DNA of 35,832 nucleotides. Origin: Treponema sp. (GTDB lineage: Bacteria > Spirochaetota > Spirochaetia > Treponematales > Treponemataceae). The stretch covers positions 1 through 35,832 of the forward strand of contig JAFZRP010000007.1 in NCBI GenBank assembly GCA_017619795.1, in the 5' to 3' direction. Under the pieces are notes generated by a model that was given only the letters and a program-made list of their open reading frames with translations, did no database searches and was not told the DNA's origin. Positions 1-8,133 of this stretch are shown piece by piece. Every line of letters starts with the position of its first letter. Position 1 is the first letter of the stretch. A program made the translations under genes and the position numbers.

Positions 1-24
1 GTTCCAATCCAAATAGCAATTTTC

Positions 25-252
25 TTAATCACTTCCAAAACTTTCTTCATCGTTCTTCTTTCTCCCTGAAAGCTGGAACCTGTCACCCAAAACTTTCTGC
101 GCCTCACGTCCAGCAATCACAGCCATTGCAACAGTTAGCCATTCAGCATTACCAATTACACCAACACATCTGAGTACCGTAGCCACAATAAAAATCACAA
201 ACTTAATGCTCAGCATTTTTTCTACAAGCCTTTGTGCACGCCAGCTTATCAT
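25..252 (-). CDS. Putative holin, 75 aa
   Basis: Small membrane protein with two hydrophobic stretches (about residues 15-33 and 37-48) and a charged C-terminal tail containing RKKNDEE. Size, topology and position directly after the NlpC/P60 endolysin gene (4-bp ATGA overlap) fit a phage holin, which forms the inner-membrane lesion that lets the endolysin reach the murein. No family signature is recognised, so the call rests on size, topology and neighbours. It is the last complete gene of the lysis module in the window; the 24 bases beyond it hold nothing identifiable. Confidence 0.55.
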   Translation of the reverse strand: MISWRAQRLVEKMLSIKFVIFIVATVLRCVGVIGNAEWLTVAMAVIAGREAQKVLGDRFQLSGRKKNDEESFGSD

Positions 253-827
253 CCGCGCGCTCCGTCAATTGCTTCTCTAATCTGTTCAAACTGATAATCA
301 GCTCCAAACAAATCAACGTTGTCATCACTTGCTTTCTGTAGTGCCTCACGGTCCAAACCTCTAACAACAATTCTGTAATCGTTTGCCTGATAGTAAGGCT
401 TCATGTCATTCAAACTTCTAAGCTCTGAATAAGGCTCTACACAGTTCAGAACAACATCCTTACCGCAGACACCGGCCACATGGCAAACTTCATTTTCCTT
501 ATAAACTCTTGAACCAAGTTTTCTGTCATACAGAGTTATAAAGAAAGCTGCCTGAATATCGTTCTTGTCCGGATTCTTCTTTGTAAAATACTTACGGTAA
601 AGGCTGTCGGCTGTAACACGAATTGCACAACCAGTCGAAAGCAAAAGAGCAAGACAAACAGAGCCTGAACAGTCAGAGCTTGTCAGATTTTCTTTTCCGC
701 TTTCATATTTCAAAAACTGCATACGTCCTAAGAAATATCTGTAGCGTTCAGTTTCTGTCAGTCCTTCAACAATTTCTTTTTCAGCTTCAAGCATTAGTCT
801 CATTCTTAAATTATGGTTATCCATCAT
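249..827 (-). CDS. NlpC/P60 (C40) family endolysin
   Basis: A 192-residue protein with a C40 cysteine peptidase pattern: the nucleophile is probably Cys53 in SSDCSG, and the base is probably His116 in CHVAGVCG, followed by a beta-rich GKDVVLNCV segment typical of the NlpC/P60 fold. These enzymes cut peptide cross-bridges of peptidoglycan. There is no signal peptide, so release would depend on the adjacent holin. It overlaps the holin gene by 4 bp and the XhlA-like gene by 4 bp, so the three form a translationally coupled lysis cassette. Either of two successive ATG codons behind a GGGGG stretch could be the start. The N-terminal 45 residues are helical and not assigned. Confidence 0.75.
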   Translation of the reverse strand: MMDNHNLRMRLMLEAEKEIVEGLTETERYRYFLGRMQFLKYESGKENLTSSDCSGSVCLALLLSTGCAIRVTADSLYRKYFTKKNPDKNDIQAAFFITLYDRKLGSRVYKENEVCHVAGVCGKDVVLNCVEPYSELRSLNDMKPYYQANDYRIVVRGLDREALQKASDDNVDLFGADYQFEQIREAIDGARG

Positions 828-1105
828 ATCCCCCGAACCACAAGAGTTATTACTGTAACTGCCACATTAAAGCAGGAAATAACGCAGGCAATTACAGCCA
901 TGTTTCTTCCGGCTTTTCCATTGTCCGCCTTGATGTGTTCCTCAAGCCGTCTGGCAGTCGCACACACATTCGGATTGTACTGACACGCCGTACTTCTCGT
1001 ATCAAGACAATCCATCCTTTTTTCAACAGCTTTCTTAAATTCTTTCATTTCAGATCTGAATCCAGAAAGCTCAATTTGTAAGCCGTTCATAGACTTAACC
1101 AGCAA
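824..1105 (-). CDS. XhlA-like small membrane protein of the lysis module
   Basis: A 93-residue protein with an N-terminal amphipathic, charged helical half (residues 1-65) and one C-terminal membrane helix (about 68-90), the architecture of haemolysin XhlA-type proteins that assist phage lysis. The start is a TTG at 1105 with GAGG eight bases upstream; no ATG fits the same spacing. A stronger GGGAGG lies further upstream at 1127-1132 and would suit a non-canonical start a few codons earlier, so the exact N-terminus is uncertain. It overlaps the endolysin gene by 4 bp. Three cysteines lie in the linker between coil and membrane helix. Confidence 0.5.
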   Translation of the reverse strand: MLVKSMNGLQIELSGFRSEMKEFKKAVEKRMDCLDTRSTACQYNPNVCATARRLEEHIKADNGKAGRNMAVIACVISCFNVAVTVITLVVRGI

Positions 1106-1131
1106 TTCAATGTCCTCGATATAAATCCTCC

Positions 1132-2637
1132 CTAAACAGTTTTTACAAAGAACTCAGAGCTGAATTCTTCATCTTTTTTATAGCGGAAAGTCAGCTGCTC
1201 AATTCTCACTTTTTTAATATTTCCATTTTCCTTTAATCGCATATCCATACAGGCATCTACTCTGGCATGAATTAAAGGAAGAAAGGTTGTAACGTAATAG
1301 CCCTTAGTGTCCTTCTTACTTTCTGCAAGATAATCTCTTGCTCTTCTTTCATAAAAAGGAAGACCGTCAAACTCATCATCACTTAAATATTTTGAAGTAA
1401 CGTTTTTAGAAATCTGTCCGTGTTCTGCAATTTCATTTTCATCTTTTACAAATACACAGAAGTTTGTTTCACTGATAATTGCTTTACCGTAAATAGAGGC
1501 TTTATAAAGTCCAATCAGATTGTCGTTTCTGTTCAGCTGGATAACCGCTCTGTCGCGGTAAGTTGTAGTGTCGTACTGAACAAGAGAAAAAACGTTCTCG
1601 CCATCTACAACCATATCGCGAAGAAATTCTTCTGCAGTCGTAACTTCTTCTGCATAAACAACATTGCGGCTTTTTCCTTCACTGTTTTTTGCGGTGTAGA
1701 TTGCCTGATAATCATTGTCTTTTATGATTTCCCTTGTATCTCCGGTAAATGGATAATAAGGATTCATGTTTTCGTCATACCACACAGGAGCATCAGAATA
1801 AGTCCAGAGCTCCTGTCTTTCGGTCTCAACATATCGTGTATATTTTAGACGGATGTTATTCGCATAACTTTCATTGTTATTAAAGAATCTGTAGTGAGTA
1901 ATATTTTTCTCATTTAAAAAGAATCCGGAATCTTCACTAAATTCATTTTCCAAATCATAAGGACTTTCAATAAAGCTCAGAGTTTGATCTTTACCGCATT
2001 CCACGCAGGCGTTATAAGCACGTGCCAATGCACACAATTCTTTCCATGCAGTATTTTCAATTACAACATAAGCAATATTAAAAGGTAGCTCACCACAGTT
2101 TATGTCACGAGCTTCAATACCAGCTCTTTTTGCGATTATATGAACAAGTGATTTTTCAGGCTGAGTTTTATCGCATACAACCAAATGAACTGCCACCTCA
2201 CTGTCAGTCCAGTTTTTCTGTAAGCTTGCGTTATCCATTTTTACAGAAAGGTCCACAAGTTTGATAGTTGTAATCTTTTCATTAAAGCCTGTTTCCTGTA
2301 TCTGAAAGCCGTTCTTGTCTACAAACAGATTAAAGCGAAGATAGCAGTTTTCAGAGTTTCCGAACGCATACCAGATTAAAACATTCAAGTCTGTTGTGTA
2401 TTCACTGTCAGCCTCAATCGAATACAAGCCTTTAGAGTTATCAAGAATAATTTCGCCACCGTTGATTATTCCACCTTCAGAACTTTTATAAGAGGTAATC
2501 ACACAAGAGAGAATGTCAGAATCTTTTACATAAACTTCTGTTCCGTCAGCTTTCAAAAAGCATACACGTGCAAAAGGTCTTGTACCTGTATCTTCAATAA
2601 CAGTAGAGATTGCCGGCGGCAGCGCGTAGAATTTCAC
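1132..2637 (-). CDS. Phage tail hub/baseplate-like protein, 501 aa
   Basis: A long acidic, beta-rich protein with no signal peptide or membrane segment, located between a putative tail protein and the lysis genes. Its size and position fit a tail-tip, hub or receptor-contacting protein, but I see no decisive domain signature. Several aromatic-rich stretches (for example RHYRFFNNNES-type sequence near residue 250 and NPYYPF near residue 295) and alternating polarity suggest a beta-sandwich surface protein. It overlaps the upstream 259-aa gene by 4 bp (ATGA), showing coupling in one tail operon. A 26-bp gap with GGGAGG separates it from the XhlA-like gene. Confidence 0.5.
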   Translation of the reverse strand: MKFYALPPAISTVIEDTGTRPFARVCFLKADGTEVYVKDSDILSCVITSYKSSEGGIINGGEIILDNSKGLYSIEADSEYTTDLNVLIWYAFGNSENCYLRFNLFVDKNGFQIQETGFNEKITTIKLVDLSVKMDNASLQKNWTDSEVAVHLVVCDKTQPEKSLVHIIAKRAGIEARDINCGELPFNIAYVVIENTAWKELCALARAYNACVECGKDQTLSFIESPYDLENEFSEDSGFFLNEKNITHYRFFNNNESYANNIRLKYTRYVETERQELWTYSDAPVWYDENMNPYYPFTGDTREIIKDNDYQAIYTAKNSEGKSRNVVYAEEVTTAEEFLRDMVVDGENVFSLVQYDTTTYRDRAVIQLNRNDNLIGLYKASIYGKAIISETNFCVFVKDENEIAEHGQISKNVTSKYLSDDEFDGLPFYERRARDYLAESKKDTKGYYVTTFLPLIHARVDACMDMRLKENGNIKKVRIEQLTFRYKKDEEFSSEFFVKTV

Positions 2638-3413
2638 AAAACCACCTCCAGCTTTTCTTTTTCATTACGGATATTCAAAACCATAATCGAAGTCACGTTG
2701 AACTTCTGAAAGCATAAAACTGTATCAGCGCAGTTGATGTCACATAAATCATCAAGAGGCTCTAAGTCATAAAGATCAAGGCTTACGCCGTCTTCTGTAT
2801 CAAGAGGGATTGTGAGTCTGTCTATCTTTTTATTTGAAGGATAAAACTCTGCACTCATAGGAAAGTACAAAGTAATCTGATATTTAGAATCGTTTGTATA
2901 ATTACCTGTAAGCTCAAACTTATAAATCAATGGCAGCACTTTAAAATCAGCTGTAACGTTGTGTCCGTTATAATGATAAGTACGGCCACGCTCCCAGGAA
3001 AGTGCTGGCATATTGCCAGGCCAGCTGTCTTCATAAGTATCTTCCGAGCCTCTCAAATCAAATCGGAACTTAAAGGCATCTCCGTTTGTTGCACGAAGCT
3101 CAAAGCTTCTTACAAGTACGTTTTTATAAACCTTCTTTTCAAAAACTCTGTCAGTGTAAATATCAAAAGCCTGGTCATTATAGAAAAGCAAAAGGAACAG
3201 AGCTGAAACATTCAGAGCTTCAAGCCGTGTTACAAAGCAGCCTGTAATCTCTTTCTTAGTTTCAATTCGTTTTTCTCTGTTCCTTCCACCAATTACGCAA
3301 GGCAAAGCATAGCCTTTGGACGCAGTTCTTACAGTTTCCTCGCTGTATGGTAATGGAATAAAGTCACCGTCTTTTGCCACCGTCAGTGTGCAGTCTCTAC
3401 CTTGAATCTTCAT
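2634..3413 (-). CDS. Phage tail-like structural protein, 259 aa
   Basis: A beta-rich soluble protein at the head of the tail/lysis operon. Its likely role is as a tail structural protein (tail tube or distal tail type); this is inferred from position, size and coupling to the 501-aa protein, not from a recognised motif. No Shine-Dalgarno sequence precedes the ATG at 3413. Instead a TAATAT hexamer lies seven bases upstream, consistent with a leaderless transcript from the repeat-associated promoter at 3420-3499. No tape-measure gene lies next to it, which is unusual if this is a long-tailed phage. Confidence 0.45.
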   Translation of the reverse strand: MKIQGRDCTLTVAKDGDFIPLPYSEETVRTASKGYALPCVIGGRNREKRIETKKEITGCFVTRLEALNVSALFLLLFYNDQAFDIYTDRVFEKKVYKNVLVRSFELRATNGDAFKFRFDLRGSEDTYEDSWPGNMPALSWERGRTYHYNGHNVTADFKVLPLIYKFELTGNYTNDSKYQITLYFPMSAEFYPSNKKIDRLTIPLDTEDGVSLDLYDLEPLDDLCDINCADTVLCFQKFNVTSIMVLNIRNEKEKLEVVL

Positions 3414-3419
3414 GATTCA

Positions 3420-3448
3420 ATATTAAGGGCAAAATACAGTGCGGGAAG
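3420..3448 (-). promoter_or_regulatory. Candidate late promoter for tail/lysis operon
   Basis: On the minus strand the hexamer CTTCCC (3443-3448, inside the conserved repeat) is followed after exactly 17 nt by TAATAT (3420-3425). The predicted start of transcription falls at or next to the ATG at 3413. The second copy of the repeat has the same arrangement with TATCAT. The -35 is far from consensus, as expected for an activator-dependent promoter. Inference from sequence only. Confidence 0.45.
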
Positions 3449-3499
3449 GTATATGTTTTCTAGACCTATAGGTATAGGTTTTCTAGACTTTTCCGCACT
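3438..3499 (-). repeat. 62-bp repeat, copy A: tandem 23-bp operator-like element
   Basis: Identical over 62 bp to 17211-17272; homology extends to about 70 bp (3430-3499) with one mismatch. Inside are two direct copies of a GGTATA(T)GTTTTCTAGAC unit at 23-bp spacing, framed by short inverted ends (AGTGCGG and CCGCACT). The TCTAGAC cores lie at 3459-3465 and 3482-3488, about two helical turns apart. The element sits just upstream of the tail operon and at the left edge of the defence island. The best reading is a shared activator site plus -35 region; a recombination site is the alternative. Confidence 0.7.
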
Positions 3500-3573
3500 A
3501 TTTGAGAGGTAAATAAACTTTAGTAACGCTTTTGTCGTGTACTTCTGTAATTTTAAATAATATAATCTCACAC

Positions 3574-4470
3574 ATGGAACAGATTAACGAAATTAAACAA
3601 TTTACTTTGATTCTTATGGATATACTCGGTAAAGGGTTTTGTGATGTTGTAGAACTTAGCTCTGAGAATTATCGTAAATATCGATTTGAAATTATAAATG
3701 CAAATGATTTAAAACCGATTAAAAGATTCTTAAATCTGGCAGCACAGCAGATTCAGAAATTTGCTAAAACTCAAAACATTCCAGATGATAACGAAATATA
3801 TTGTCGTAATACTGGTTCAGATAAATTGTTAGTTCCTTTTTATTTTATCGATGAATATATTCACTTGTTGAATCGAGTGATAGAAGGATTAGAACTTTCA
3901 AATCTAAAAGAGTTTATTAATATTTGTATAGCGTTTTGTAATTCTCAAGATGATAGTGCATTGCAAGCACCAGATGAAGCTACAGAACGATTATTCAAAC
4001 AAGGTCTCTATCCTGAAAAAGAGTACAAAGCTTTTTGTGAATTTAAAAGAAGGAGTTTTAGAAAAGAATATTATTCAGTTTGTCGAGATGTTATTAATAA
4101 CCGTAGCGAAGAATCATCCTTCTTTGATTGGCCATTACGTGAAATTTCTAATACTATAAATTCATTGTATTGGAACGATGATGAAGAGTTAGTTAGTTCC
4201 AGAACGATTGATAGAATGAAAGGCGAAAAAGGTACCCACCTTTGGAACAGTATAAGTAATATAATTTCTATTGCAGCTTGCGACAGATACCACAAAGATG
4301 AAAGCATCTTGAAAGAATTTGAAATTTTCCAAGCAAGAATTTTGATGGCTTATTTCTTTGAGAATTTTGTTTATTCTAAAACCTTGCTGCAGGAATTCAA
4401 ACAGGCTGATTTATATCAGATGTTGAAGGAAGGTTTGGTTTATAAATTACATAGCCATGTACAAAATTAA
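3574..4470 (+). CDS. Unknown protein of defence island, 298 aa
   Basis: I do not recognise a family. The protein is soluble, rich in charged and aromatic residues, and looks mainly helical. It has no signal peptide, membrane segment or obvious nuclease or nucleotide-binding motif. The middle (about residues 120-200) is rich in Arg, Lys and Glu; the C-terminal third contains RMKGEKGTHLW and a long helical segment ending near residue 290. The ATG at 3574 is chosen because TATAAT lies at 3561-3566, seven bases upstream, which would give a leaderless message; no Shine-Dalgarno sequence is visible. A TTG at 3532 would extend it by 14 codons but has no supporting signal. Being next to restriction genes suggests a defence role, unproven. 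Confidence 0.6.
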   Translation: MEQINEIKQFTLILMDILGKGFCDVVELSSENYRKYRFEIINANDLKPIKRFLNLAAQQIQKFAKTQNIPDDNEIYCRNTGSDKLLVPFYFIDEYIHLLNRVIEGLELSNLKEFINICIAFCNSQDDSALQAPDEATERLFKQGLYPEKEYKAFCEFKRRSFRKEYYSVCRDVINNRSEESSFFDWPLREISNTINSLYWNDDEELVSSRTIDRMKGEKGTHLWNSISNIISIAACDRYHKDESILKEFEIFQARILMAYFFENFVYSKTLLQEFKQADLYQMLKEGLVYKLHSHVQN

Positions 4471-4570
4471 TTTAAAAGTCTTTTCTATGAGCAATAATAT
4501 AATTTACAATACCAAAAAATATAGTTAAACAAATACCACCAACTTTTTTATCTTATTATACCATAGAAAG

Positions 4571-4589
4571 AGTGTCAAAGAACGACACT
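4571..4589. promoter_or_regulatory. Inverted repeat, candidate operator
   Basis: AGTGTC and GACACT form a perfect inverted repeat around seven bases, immediately upstream of the -35 of the next gene. It could be a repressor or activator site, or a weak terminator hairpin for the preceding gene; there is no T-run directly after it. The rest of the gap 4471-4630 is AT-rich, with nothing else I can name. Confidence 0.35.
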
Positions 4590-4595
4590 GTTAAA

Positions 4596-4624
4596 TTGTT
4601 AATTTCTCATTTTAGGCTTATAAT
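4596..4624 (+). promoter_or_regulatory. Promoter of the 186-aa gene, leaderless
   Basis: TTGTTA (4596-4601) and TATAAT (4619-4624) are separated by exactly 17 nt. The predicted start point falls on the ATG at 4631, so the message would have no leader. Confidence 0.6.
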
Positions 4625-4630
4625 ATATTT

Positions 4631-5191
4631 ATGGGTTTATTTCGCGAACTAATTAATACTATTTCAATGTTCAAAATTTCTGACCAATATGGCCTAGGTG
4701 CAGGTTTTCTTTTTGCTGATGCTGCAAGCGCTCATACATCTAACCAACAATTGGAAGAAATGAAAGGTAAAATTATTTCATCTATTTCTCATTATAAAAT
4801 TGAAAATAAACAATATTTAAGTCCTTCTCTTGAATCTAAATTAGATGATTATTGTCGAAATATTCAACAAAGCACAAGAAGCACATTCAATATATACAAG
4901 GATGAATTATCAAATTATCTTAACAGAGATTTATCATTTCATGTACAAACAAATATCATTGGTAATAATATAATAAAGGCGATTGATTCAATAAATGATT
5001 CCTCATTTACCGATACTTTTAATGAAACAAGAAAGAAAGTTCGTGAATACCAAAATTGTCTTTATCCAGATGATAAACGTGCACTCTTAAAATCAATTAT
5101 AAACTATCTTGAAGATAAAGGTATTCAAAGTTCTGATTATAATAATTTACTCGCTAAGTTTGATATTATTAAGAGTGAAACTTTAGGTTAA
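4631..5191 (+). CDS. Unknown protein of defence island, 186 aa
   Basis: No family is recognised. Residues 18-37 are small and hydrophobic with glycines (QYGLGAGFLFADAASAH) and might touch a membrane, but this is short for a membrane helix. The remainder is polar and mostly helical, rich in Asn, Ser, Lys and Tyr. The start is fixed by a consensus promoter placed so that transcription begins at the ATG. Its 3' end overlaps the convergent Mrr-type gene by 4 bp. Codon use is very AT-rich, like the rest of the island. It is separately transcribed from the preceding 298-aa gene, which has its own leaderless signal. Confidence 0.6.
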   Translation: MGLFRELINTISMFKISDQYGLGAGFLFADAASAHTSNQQLEEMKGKIISSISHYKIENKQYLSPSLESKLDDYCRNIQQSTRSTFNIYKDELSNYLNRDLSFHVQTNIIGNNIIKAIDSINDSSFTDTFNETRKKVREYQNCLYPDDKRALLKSIINYLEDKGIQSSDYNNLLAKFDIIKSETLG

Positions 5192-5991
5192 TTCTTTTTC
5201 TCATAAATAAGTAAGTTTTTCAAACAGTCTTCTAATTCTGGATGCCTAATTAAAATAACACCTGTGTCTTTAGCACCTTGTTTTGCCGCTTGTGAAAAAT
5301 GACTATTAGTAATTACAATAGCATAATCGGCTTTATTAATAGTCTTCGCTGTAAATACTTCTTTTACTGCTTCAAATCCAACACTGCCTTTCCATTTCTT
5401 ACATTGAACAACAATTTTAATACCATCTTTAGTAGCGATAACATCTGCTCCAAAATCTCCGGACTTTTTCGTTGCTTTTGCATTCCAATTAAAATATTTA
5501 AAAAGATCGGCACAATACTGTTCGTATTCATAGCCAGTCATATCATCACGATAACCATGTTGATATTCTTTTCTAAGTCGTTCACGCTCACGCTCTTCTG
5601 CTTCTTTTTTTCTTCTTTCATCTGCACGTCTTTCTTCTTCAACTCGCCTTAAAGCTTCAAGGCGTGCTTTTTCACGTCTAATTCTATCTTCTTCATCAAG
5701 CTTCTTATAAAACTCTTCTTTTTCTTTTTTTATTTTTTTGCAATGTTTTACTATCAATGTAATTATAATTATTAATAAAACTAAACATCCTGCTGATACA
5801 TAAATAAGAGGCATTCTTGTTTCAGGTTCTTTCCATAAGGAAATTAAAAAATCAATAAATGTTTGTATTGTTTCTCCGACTAATGAAAGAAACTGAATAA
5901 TGCCATATCCTAATGCTACAATTGCACCAACAATAATGAGAATACCATAACCATAAATATCATTCTTTGTTATTTTTTTTCGTCTGCCCAT
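5188..5991 (-). CDS. Membrane-anchored Mrr-type restriction endonuclease
   Basis: A 267-residue protein in three parts. Two membrane helices (about 13-38 and 59-80) lie at the N-terminus, then a highly charged Arg/Glu/Lys coiled coil (about 85-145), then an Mrr_cat-type PD-(D/E)xK domain (about 150-260). The domain begins with YEYEQYCADLF and carries FGADV (catalytic Asp) and VVQCKKW (the Q-x-K half of the active site), with a late TNSHFSQAA motif as in the family. Mrr-type enzymes usually cut methylated DNA. This one is the last gene of the methyltransferase operon and overlaps the 275-aa gene by one base. Its membrane anchoring suggests action at the envelope on incoming DNA; this is inference. 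Confidence 0.8.
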   Translation of the reverse strand: MGRRKKITKNDIYGYGILIIVGAIVALGYGIIQFLSLVGETIQTFIDFLISLWKEPETRMPLIYVSAGCLVLLIIIITLIVKHCKKIKKEKEEFYKKLDEEDRIRREKARLEALRRVEEERRADERRKKEAEERERERLRKEYQHGYRDDMTGYEYEQYCADLFKYFNWNAKATKKSGDFGADVIATKDGIKIVVQCKKWKGSVGFEAVKEVFTAKTINKADYAIVITNSHFSQAAKQGAKDTGVILIRHPELEDCLKNLLIYEKKN

Positions 5992-6818
5992 TATTGTTCT
6001 TCTAGTGTCTTCGCCACACCATTTACAATAGTTTCATGTACAAAAACTATCTGTCCTTTTTTATTCTTATAAAAATCACTACTTAATCGTTTAAAATAAC
6101 CACGACGGAAGTGTGGAATCACAACACCTGCAGCCGCTTTCTCAGTTACATCTATAACTTTCTCAGATATATTTAAGTAATGATTGTTCTCAGTCTTTAC
6201 ATCATGCGGAGCACCATCTACAAGACAATCAGGAAAACAATAAATGTACGAAAGTAGATTAATAGCAAGTTTTGTAATCTCATTCATTTCCTGGTCTGTA
6301 TAAACTATTGATTTCTTATTTTCAATTTCATTACTTGAAATATGGTACTGCTCCATTCCATGATTTACAAATATTCTTAATTCATTTGAAATATCATAAA
6401 GTGAATAAGCGAAAACAAATCCCTGGCTTTTTCGTGGAATATGTAAACAGATTCCAAAGTTAATTCCGGTAGTAAGATTTTCCAACTGGTCATCATTATT
6501 AAGAATTACACTCTGTCCATTATCTTTTATGTAGGTTTTAATTCCTTCCAGGTCTCTGATTTCTACTGTCTTAAAGAAGTCTATGAGGTTTTCATCTTTA
6601 AGATAAATATGAGTAAGCTCGTGATTCAGATCCCGAAGAAAAAGCTGGCAGCAGGTTGCATCATCCATAGAAGATACAAAGTTAGAAATAAACCATTGTC
6701 GAAACATTTCAGGTGTTTCTGAATTAGGTTTTCCATCCGGAGAATTCTCCCTGCAGAACTTTCTGTAAGCATCATAAAAGAGACCAAATGTTTTTCCGTA
6801 TTGTATGTGTTTACTCAT
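5991..6818 (-). CDS. Unknown protein in the methyltransferase operon, 275 aa
   Basis: I cannot name a family. The protein is soluble and acidic in its first two thirds. The C-terminal part carries a basic motif (PHFRRGYFKRLSSDFYKNKKG, about residues 235-255) that resembles the HxRRGHxR pattern seen near the C-terminus of various phage and plasmid hypothetical proteins, followed by a short beta segment. A histidine-containing stretch LNHELTHIYL (about residue 65) looks superficially like a metallopeptidase HExxH but lacks the glutamate. It lies one base downstream of the methyltransferase stop and overlaps the Mrr gene by one base, so the three are co-transcribed. Confidence 0.6.
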   Translation of the reverse strand: MSKHIQYGKTFGLFYDAYRKFCRENSPDGKPNSETPEMFRQWFISNFVSSMDDATCCQLFLRDLNHELTHIYLKDENLIDFFKTVEIRDLEGIKTYIKDNGQSVILNNDDQLENLTTGINFGICLHIPRKSQGFVFAYSLYDISNELRIFVNHGMEQYHISSNEIENKKSIVYTDQEMNEITKLAINLLSYIYCFPDCLVDGAPHDVKTENNHYLNISEKVIDVTEKAAAGVVIPHFRRGYFKRLSSDFYKNKKGQIVFVHETIVNGVAKTLEEQ

Positions 6819-6819
6819 A

Positions 6820-8088
6820 TTATTTATTCAGATTTTTTTTATCTTCCTCAATCATTTTTAAAACCATAGGTTTTATAAATTCTGCAACAGCATGGAATAA
6901 CGGAACTACAACAGAGTTTCCAAACTGTTTATATGCTCTTGTATCAGAAACTGGAATAATATAATCATCAGGGTAGCCCATTAATCTTGCACATTCTCTT
7001 GGAGTCAATCTTCTTGGATTCTTATTTTCACCTTGGTAAATTAAGATTTCAGAGCCGTCTTTGTAATATCTTGCAGAAAGAGTTCGTGCAACATCATCAG
7101 GTTTTACTAAACCATAGCCGAAACCATTTCCCATTGAACGATGTTTCTGCGCATAAGCCTGCAAATATGCCCAGAGATTATCTGTCAGTGTATATTTATC
7201 AAGAACTTTATTGTTTTCAAAGTCAAAGTATTTATCACCATCTTGAATTAATCTTGGTTCAGTACCATCAGTTTTGTGTAAGATGCTAGAAAGTTTAACT
7301 TCACCCTTTGTTGGCAAATCCATATCTTGTAATTTAAAATCAATTTTATCTCTAAAACCGACAATTACAATTCGCTCTCTGTGTTGAGGAACCCAACACT
7401 GTCCATCAAAAATATGATAATCACATGTATATCCAAGTTCTTTAGTTAGGGTTTCCCAGATAACTTCGAAAGTTCTTCCTTTGTCATGTGATTTTAAATT
7501 CTTTACATTTTCAAGCACAAATGCTTTTGGTTTCTTTTCTTGAATAATGCGTGCAACATCAAAAAATAAAGTACCTTGAGTTTTATCTTCAAAACCTGTA
7601 GGTCTTCCTAAGGATTTCTTTTTAGAAACTCCAGCAATTGAGAAAGGCTGACATGGAAAGCCTGCTAACAAAACGTCATGATCAGGAATATCAGCAGCAT
7701 TTACTTTTGTAATATCGCCATTGATGGCATGTTCTGAGGGGTAATTGTTACTATATGTTTTCTGTGCATACTCATCCCATTCTGATGTATATAAACATTT
7801 TCCGCCTGCTTGTTCAAATCCTTTTCTTATTCCTCCGATTCCGGCAAATAAATCAATAAAAGTGAAATCACCTGTCTTTTCATCGTTTTCTTTTGCTGAA
7901 ATCTTTCGAGTAAGCATATTAAACAATCTATCAGCAACAAAACTTTTTGGTTCAACAGTTCCATTAATCCAACGGTGTATTGTACTTTGATTTACCTGAA
8001 ATTCAGTCGCAATATCAGCAATAGAATATAATTTTGTGACTTGTGAAAGTAGTTCAGAAATTGAACCTTGATAGTATGATTCTGCCAT
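6820..8088 (-). CDS. DNA (cytosine-5) methyltransferase with N-terminal HTH
   Basis: A type II modification enzyme that transfers a methyl group from AdoMet to C5 of cytosine. Residues 17-60 form a helix-turn-helix (DIATEFQVNQSTIHRWING). The catalytic domain follows: motif I DLFAGIGG (79-86), motif IV with the PCQ nucleophile in GFPCQPFS (near 140), motif VI ENVKN, motif VIII QHRER (QRxRx type), and motifs IX-X with GNSVVVP. The order I to VIII, target-recognition region, IX to X is normal. ATG 8088 is preferred because GGTGGGGG lies four bases upstream; a TTG 15 bases earlier is possible. The divergent MvaI/BcnI-type nuclease suggests a CCNGG-like site (inference). The HTH probably autoregulates through the palindrome at 8119-8133. 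Confidence 0.92.
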   Translation of the reverse strand: MAESYYQGSISELLSQVTKLYSIADIATEFQVNQSTIHRWINGTVEPKSFVADRLFNMLTRKISAKENDEKTGDFTFIDLFAGIGGIRKGFEQAGGKCLYTSEWDEYAQKTYSNNYPSEHAINGDITKVNAADIPDHDVLLAGFPCQPFSIAGVSKKKSLGRPTGFEDKTQGTLFFDVARIIQEKKPKAFVLENVKNLKSHDKGRTFEVIWETLTKELGYTCDYHIFDGQCWVPQHRERIVIVGFRDKIDFKLQDMDLPTKGEVKLSSILHKTDGTEPRLIQDGDKYFDFENNKVLDKYTLTDNLWAYLQAYAQKHRSMGNGFGYGLVKPDDVARTLSARYYKDGSEILIYQGENKNPRRLTPRECARLMGYPDDYIIPVSDTRAYKQFGNSVVVPLFHAVAEFIKPMVLKMIEEDKKNLNK

Positions 8089-8118
8089 TATTCCCCCACC
8101 CAAACAACGGGATTTATA

Positions 8119-8133
8119 ATTGCATTATGCAAT
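8119..8133. promoter_or_regulatory. Palindromic operator overlapping the methyltransferase -10
   Basis: ATTGCAT and ATGCAAT form a perfect 7-bp inverted repeat around one central base. It covers the -10 hexamer of the methyltransferase promoter, so a bound protein would block it. The HTH domain of the methyltransferase is the obvious candidate, as in M.EcoRII- and M.SsoII-like autoregulated systems (known for those; inferred here). Confidence 0.55.

Noticed and set aside
623..1081. Plus-strand 152-codon frame over the lysis genes
   Set aside because: Shadow of the endolysin and XhlA-like genes, both supported by motifs and overlapping stop/start codons.
3438..3499. attC-like integron site (treponemes can carry integrons)
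   Set aside because: No RYYYAAC/GTTRRRY pairs and no integron integrase or cassette array in the window.
3532..3573. TTG start for the 298-aa island gene
   Set aside because: No ribosome site or promoter supports it, while TATAAT lies at leaderless distance from ATG 3574.
5991..6818. Zinc metallopeptidase call based on NHELTHIYL
   Set aside because: The HExxH glutamate is not in the right place (HELTH is H-E-L-T-H on a short segment without a third ligand region that I can identify), and the rest of the protein does not resemble a peptidase.
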